A stretch of DNA of 64,000 nucleotides, taken from NCBI RefSeq assembly GCF_008973485.1, contig NZ_CP031223.1, positions 310,001 to 374,000 of the forward strand. The letters are read 5' to 3'. The translations under genes were made by a program, and so were the position numbers. The stretch is from Psychrobacillus glaciei. GTDB taxonomy: Bacteria; Bacillota; Bacilli; Bacillales_A; Planococcaceae. Positions 61,952 through 64,000 of the stretch are shown in pieces (within the stretch, counting starts at the first letter, position 1; each line of letters opens with the position of its first letter). The notes under the pieces are model-generated. The model made no database searches and was not told the origin of the DNA. It saw only the letters and a program-made list of their open reading frames with translations.

Positions 61952-62386
61952 ATGAGCAGTAACAAAGAAGAAAGTGAACACGTTTTATGTGGAGCACTTG
62001 TCGAATTGAAATCATTTCAGGACTTATTAAAAGATTCTCCAACTAAATATTTTGGTAATTTACTTGCTAAAATAGTTGGTACTGATACGATTCCCTTCTT
62101 CTTAATTACGAAAACAGGAGACCTTTTAAGTCTGATTGATACAGATGAGTGCTTTGAAACAAACTATTTTCGAGTTGAGTCTATTGATAGAGAGAAATGC
62201 TGTACAACTATTTCATTATTGCGTCCTTTAGATATTGAAGGAAATCTTTGTAATTCTCTTTGTGATGTAGTTAGGTTAGAGAAATCGCCTACGTGTAAAG
62301 TAGTTGATTTATCAAGTGTCTGCGCAATCCAACCTCTAGATACTAAGTTGCTAACTAGAAAAATTATTATTGAGCCGAAATGGTAG
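61952..62386 (+). CDS. CotY/CotZ-family spore coat (crust) protein
   Basis: About 144 aa, Cys-rich. It shares with CotZ/CotY the block TNYFRVESIDREKCCTTISLL (two Cys), VVRLEKSPTCKVVDLSS, and a C-terminal CAIQPLDTKLLTR, in the same order as in B. subtilis CotZ. Such proteins form the outermost spore layer and are disulfide cross-linked. Start candidates are ATG 61916, TTG 61940 and ATG 61952; the purine-rich stretch (GGGAGGGAG) precedes the last. It is between two ligase genes. Confidence 0.8.
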   Translation: MSSNKEESEHVLCGALVELKSFQDLLKDSPTKYFGNLLAKIVGTDTIPFFLITKTGDLLSLIDTDECFETNYFRVESIDREKCCTTISLLRPLDIEGNLCNSLCDVVRLEKSPTCKVVDLSSVCAIQPLDTKLLTRKIIIEPKW

Positions 62387-62397
62387 TGACGCATCCT

Positions 62398-62428
62398 CTC
62401 CCTAAGAACTTCTTAGGGAATTTTTTTT
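62398..62428 (+). terminator. Intrinsic terminator after the coat-protein gene
   Basis: TCCCTAAGA-ACT-TCTTAGGGA followed by T8. It separates the coat gene from the ligase fusion. Confidence 0.88.
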
Positions 62429-62533
62429 ACTTTTACTGAAAATTTTATAAAACTGAACGTTTGTCCATATTCAAAGCATAATGGATGAATTTAATAGTTA
62501 TATATTTGAACAAATATAAAAGGAGAATATTAT

Positions 62534-64000
62534 ATGACATTAATAGGAATGTTACATCATCGTAGAGATCCCACAACTGTCATCAAGTCTTATGCATATG
62601 CCGCGGTTGCAAAGGCAGAAGGAGTCAATTTTTTTTACTTTTCACCTGGGATGGTGAATTTTGTGAACCGATCCATTAGAGGTCAAGTTTATGAAAATGG
62701 AAGTTGGAAAGAGAGAATTATGCCCTTTCCGGATGTTATCTATAACGCAGGAAGTCCCGAAAAATTAGCAAATTCAAAAGAAATTATTGAAAAATTAAAA
62801 AGCGAAATTCCCTTTACTACAAACTCGATAGGTAATAAATGGAATATTACTGAAAGACTAATAGAAGCGAAGGAATTTACAAACTACTTAATTCCTTCTG
62901 AAGTTGTAAAGACAGTTGAAAATTTTCATAAATTTTTAGCATCATTTCAGAAAGTTGTCTTTAAACCTATTGATGGAAGAAAGGGAAAAGGAATCTACTT
63001 CATTTCTAATATGGACGGGGTTTTTGAAGTAAGACAAAACTCTGAAAATAAATATTATTCAAAGCAACAATTGAACGAGTTTTTGAAGGATAAGCTTTTA
63101 ACAGGAAATTATATTATTCAGCCATATATACAGTCCGTCACTAAATCTGGCCAAGTATATGATTTTAGGCTTCATGTTCAAAAAGACGGGGAGGGAAAGT
63201 GGGTGATTACTACTATTTATCCACGAATAGCTCCAAAAGGGTCTATCATTCCCAATATTAACAATGGAGGTTTCACTAATTACTTAGATCCGTTTTTGCA
63301 ACAGGAATTTAAAGAAGAAGCATTTGATATTAAACGTATGCTTGAGCATTTTTCTTTGTCATTAGCCAATCATTTAGATAATATACAAATGGTAAAATAC
63401 GGAGAGGTTATTGATGAAATCGGAATAGATGTAGGTTTAGATGAGAATTTGAAAATTTGGGTTTATGAAGTAAATTGGCGTCCAGGCTGTCCTCCAGCTT
63501 TTTATTTGGAATTAGATGTAGTAGTCCATTCTATTCAATATGCAAAGTATTTAGCGGAAAACCAAACAAAAATTAAAAATGAAATAAAGTCATTAAAGAG
63601 GAAAAAGATTGAAGAAAAAAGGGGATCACCAGTCATTGCAATAACGGGAAGTGCTGGAAAAACAACGTCCAAGGCATTTCTTGCATCTATATTATCAAAA
63701 AAATGGAACATCTTTGAGTCCAAAGATTATTGGAATACAACAGAGCATACGAAAAAACATGCAGCCGAAATTAATGACTCTCATGAAGCTGTAGTCTTAG
63801 AGTATGGGATGGCTTATCCTGGCGTCATTACGGAACATTGTAGCATCATTCAACCAACTATTAGCATTGTGACAAATATCGGACTTGCACATGTAGGAAA
63901 CTTTGATAGTGATATTAAAAAAGTTGCTCATGCAAAGTCAGAACTAATACATGGAATGGATCAAAAGGGTATTCTCATTATAAACAAGGACGATGAGAAC
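62534..64000 (+). CDS. YheC/D-type ATP-grasp fused to a Mur-ligase domain (partial)
   Basis: The frame is open for 489 codons to the right edge, so the C-terminus lies outside. Residues ~1-330 resemble YheC/YheD coat-associated ATP-grasp proteins: FKPIDGRKGKGIYF (near 140), YDFRLHVQK (near 208) and VYEVNWRPGCPP (near 311). From ~365 a Mur-ligase domain begins with P-loop ITGSAGKTTSKAF, then YGMAYPG and TNIGLAHVG. The order ATP-grasp then Mur ligase recalls cyanophycin synthetase. AAGGAGA precedes ATG 62534. The product is unknown; a spore-surface poly-amino-acid is possible. Confidence 0.85.
   Translation, partial: MTLIGMLHHRRDPTTVIKSYAYAAVAKAEGVNFFYFSPGMVNFVNRSIRGQVYENGSWKERIMPFPDVIYNAGSPEKLANSKEIIEKLKSEIPFTTNSIGNKWNITERLIEAKEFTNYLIPSEVVKTVENFHKFLASFQKVVFKPIDGRKGKGIYFISNMDGVFEVRQNSENKYYSKQQLNEFLKDKLLTGNYIIQPYIQSVTKSGQVYDFRLHVQKDGEGKWVITTIYPRIAPKGSIIPNINNGGFTNYLDPFLQQEFKEEAFDIKRMLEHFSLSLANHLDNIQMVKYGEVIDEIGIDVGLDENLKIWVYEVNWRPGCPPAFYLELDVVVHSIQYAKYLAENQTKIKNEIKSLKRKKIEEKRGSPVIAITGSAGKTTSKAFLASILSKKWNIFESKDYWNTTEHTKKHAAEINDSHEAVVLEYGMAYPGVITEHCSIIQPTISIVTNIGLAHVGNFDSDIKKVAHAKSELIHGMDQKGILIINKDDEN

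Overview
The window is low-GC, coding-dense DNA with Gram-positive Shine-Dalgarno sites and strong intrinsic terminators. It carries endospore genes: the small acid-soluble protein Tlp, a SleL/YaaH-type cortex-lytic glycosidase, a CotY/CotZ-family coat protein and YqhH/YqhG. It is a chromosomal segment of a spore-forming Bacillales, most like the Psychrobacillus/Lysinibacillus/Sporosarcina group. That placement is an inference from gene content; no rRNA gene is present.

Layout. 1-10.6 kb is a pentose region: a CUT1 sugar ABC importer without its own ATPase, a DUF624 protein, xylA-xylB, an aldo/keto reductase, a Gfo/Idh/MocA oxidoreductase and an aldose 1-epimerase. Good cre and XylR-type operator matches lie at the promoters. 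10.6-12.8 kb holds a radical SAM/SPASM protein, a second aldo/keto reductase and a macro-domain remnant. 13.07-14.02 kb is a seven-gene minus-strand tRNA cluster (Ser-Met-Asp-Phe-Gly-Ser-Glu in transcription order) with a duplicated tRNA 5' fragment. 14.3-15.4 kb has an acidic unknown protein and tlp. 15.7-22.8 kb is one operon of an M20 amidohydrolase and a complete oligopeptide ABC importer. 22.9-25.2 kb is yqhH-yqhG. 25.4-28.1 kb is a purine permease with guanine deaminase. 28.4-36 kb mixes a histidine phosphatase, a LysM-3D wall protein, two small YdcZ-type transporters around a Crp/Fnr regulator, a SIMPL protein, a coiled-coil protein and SleL.

36.2-40.4 kb is a three-gene overlapping operon (mu-crystallin/ornithine cyclodeaminase, M19 dipeptidase, CocE/S15 hydrolase). 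40.7-43.4 kb is ycgR-ycgQ-cobW, probably for metal handling. 43.4-45.6 kb holds two decayed genes (lysE family, paiB family) around a YIP1 protein. 46-49.1 kb is AI-2E-family, selD and mnmH, the selenouridine-tRNA pathway. 49.6-55.5 kb has gabD, a deoxyribosyltransferase-like protein, peptidase E, an esterase and an EamA transporter. 55.7-60.1 kb is a sulfide/persulfide island: a CstR-type repressor, three rhodanese-containing proteins, two TusA domains, DsrE, a rhodanese-persulfide dioxygenase fusion and a TauE exporter. Four similar inverted repeats punctuate it as likely CstR operators. 60.6-64 kb starts a sporulation-linked cluster: an ATP-grasp ligase, a CotY/CotZ protein, and a YheC/D-type ATP-grasp fused to a Mur-ligase domain that runs off the window.

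The gene-poor stretches are mostly two interspersed repeat families. One is a ~310-bp element with two or more hairpins whose arms differ between copies but stay complementary (about six full or partial copies). The other is a GC-rich ~120-bp core (five copies), two of them in a larger element with terminal inverted repeats. Together with the ATP-grasp/Mur-ligase/coat cluster, the covarying element is the strongest candidate for something undescribed.
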